Positions 15,134-15,662 of a stretch of DNA of 15,662 nucleotides are shown here, piece by piece (the first letter of the stretch is position 1; the number at the start of each line of letters is the position of its first letter). The notes beneath the pieces were generated by a model. That model searched no databases. It was not told the origin of the DNA and saw only the letters and a list, made by a program, of their open reading frames with translations. Where the stretch lies: the NCBI GenBank assembly GCA_028695395.1, contig JAQVJB010000036.1:1-15662 (forward strand), given 5' to 3'. This DNA comes from Actinomycetota bacterium. Its GTDB lineage: Bacteria > Actinomycetota > Humimicrobiia > Humimicrobiales > Humimicrobiaceae. The position numbers and the translations under genes were made by a program.

Positions 15134-15662
15134 ATGATTATGACAGCAGGTTTAGACAAAGCTGAGATAAAACAGCTTACAGAAAGATCTTACAAGTGCA
15201 GAAAGAACATTCTCAAGATGATGCGACTTGGAGAAGCGCACATAGGAGGGGCTTTTTCAAGTCTGGATATTATGACTGTGCTTTACAACAAGATATTAAG
15301 CCACAATCCCAAGGAACCTAAATGGGAAAAAAGGGACAGGTTTATTTTATCAGCAGGCCACAAGTGTATGGCACTTTATACCACGCTTGCAGATCAGGGG
15401 TATTTTGGCGAGGACGTCCTTTGGACATATAACTCATTTAATACGAGAGTACCTATGCATCCGGATGAAAAAGTACTTCCAGGTATTGAATTTCCTACTG
15501 GTTCGCTGGGGCATGGTCTTGCAGTAGGACAGGGCATGGCGCATATAGCAAGAATGCAAAATCCACCGTTCAGGGTTTTTGTAATGCTTGGAGACGGTGA
15601 AAGCGCAGAAGGCAGCGTATGGGAAGCGATAATGTCAGCCGGGCATCACAAACTTGACAACC
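15134..15662 (+). CDS. Transketolase, N-terminal (thiamine-diphosphate-binding) part; truncated by window end
   Basis: The first 176 residues are visible. The region AHIGGAFSSLDI, then DRFILSAGH, FPTGSLGHG and the thiamine-diphosphate/metal motif GDGESAEGSVWEA are those of the transketolase N-terminal domain. This enzyme moves two-carbon ketol units between sugar phosphates in the pentose phosphate pathway. The compact beginning and the early glycine motif order resemble the split form, in which N- and C-terminal halves are separate genes, but the window ends too soon to prove it. ATG at 15134 is five bases after AAAGG. An in-frame ATG at 15140 is an alternative start, with AGG six bases before it. 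The aldolase and PHP genes upstream make a shared sugar-phosphate route likely. Confidence 0.88.
   Translation, partial: MIMTAGLDKAEIKQLTERSYKCRKNILKMMRLGEAHIGGAFSSLDIMTVLYNKILSHNPKEPKWEKRDRFILSAGHKCMALYTTLADQGYFGEDVLWTYNSFNTRVPMHPDEKVLPGIEFPTGSLGHGLAVGQGMAHIARMQNPPFRVFVMLGDGESAEGSVWEAIMSAGHHKLDN

Noticed and set aside
1..15662. tRNA genes, CRISPR arrays, insertion sequences, prophage or restriction-modification genes
   Set aside because: Reading both strands showed no repeat-spacer pattern, cloverleaf-like intergenic segment, transposase motif or terminal inverted repeats; all long stretches are explained by conserved genes.

Overview
The window comes from a bacterial chromosome that is AT-rich by eye, with frequent ATA, AGA and AGG codons. 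It carries an NAD-dependent DNA ligase, the tRNA amidotransferase GatCAB together with a glutamyl-tRNA synthetase, a class A penicillin-binding protein, and sugar-phosphate enzymes of fermentative type. This suggests a peptidoglycan-containing, probably anaerobic low-GC bacterium. The phosphofructokinase is of the short group III type known from actinobacteria, so a deep-branching low-GC actinobacterial lineage is as plausible as a clostridial one. The sequence alone does not settle this.

Layout. On the + strand, the 3' end of an unrecognised gene (1-218) overlaps ligA (211-2298), and a CPBP-family membrane protein follows 11 bases later (2310-3098). After an AT-rich gap with a possible promoter come gatC (3225-3515), gatA (3532-4992) and gatB (4968-6479). 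Another probable promoter precedes a phosphofructokinase gene (6559-7596) and a divergent acetate-kinase-family gene (7623-8861). A short convergent gap (8862-8961) separates these from the minus-strand pair: a class A penicillin-binding protein (12913-10649) with gltX (10491-8962) downstream. A 233-base divergent region holds the best promoter of the window, overlapped by an inverted repeat. It drives a class II aldolase gene (13147-14004) and a PHP-domain phosphoesterase gene (14023-15030). A 103-base gap with a 16-base perfect palindrome precedes the start of a transketolase N-terminal-half gene that runs off the window (15134 onward).

How the genes fit together. Three functions are housekeeping: DNA sealing (ligA), glutamine/asparagine-tRNA formation (gltX charging plus gatCAB amidation) and wall synthesis (PBP). 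The remaining genes are central carbon metabolism. The phosphofructokinase has Asp at the position that marks pyrophosphate use, but Gln where Lys (PPi type) or Gly (ATP type) is expected. Its operon partner keeps the acetate-kinase fold motifs but has changed several substrate-site residues. The aldolase, PHP phosphoesterase and transketolase subunit look like a second sugar-phosphate module, with its own candidate operators.

No tRNA, rRNA, CRISPR array, insertion sequence or phage gene was seen. The most interesting content is the pfk plus divergent acetate-kinase pair, and the aldolase/PHP/transketolase cluster with its dyad-overlapped promoter.
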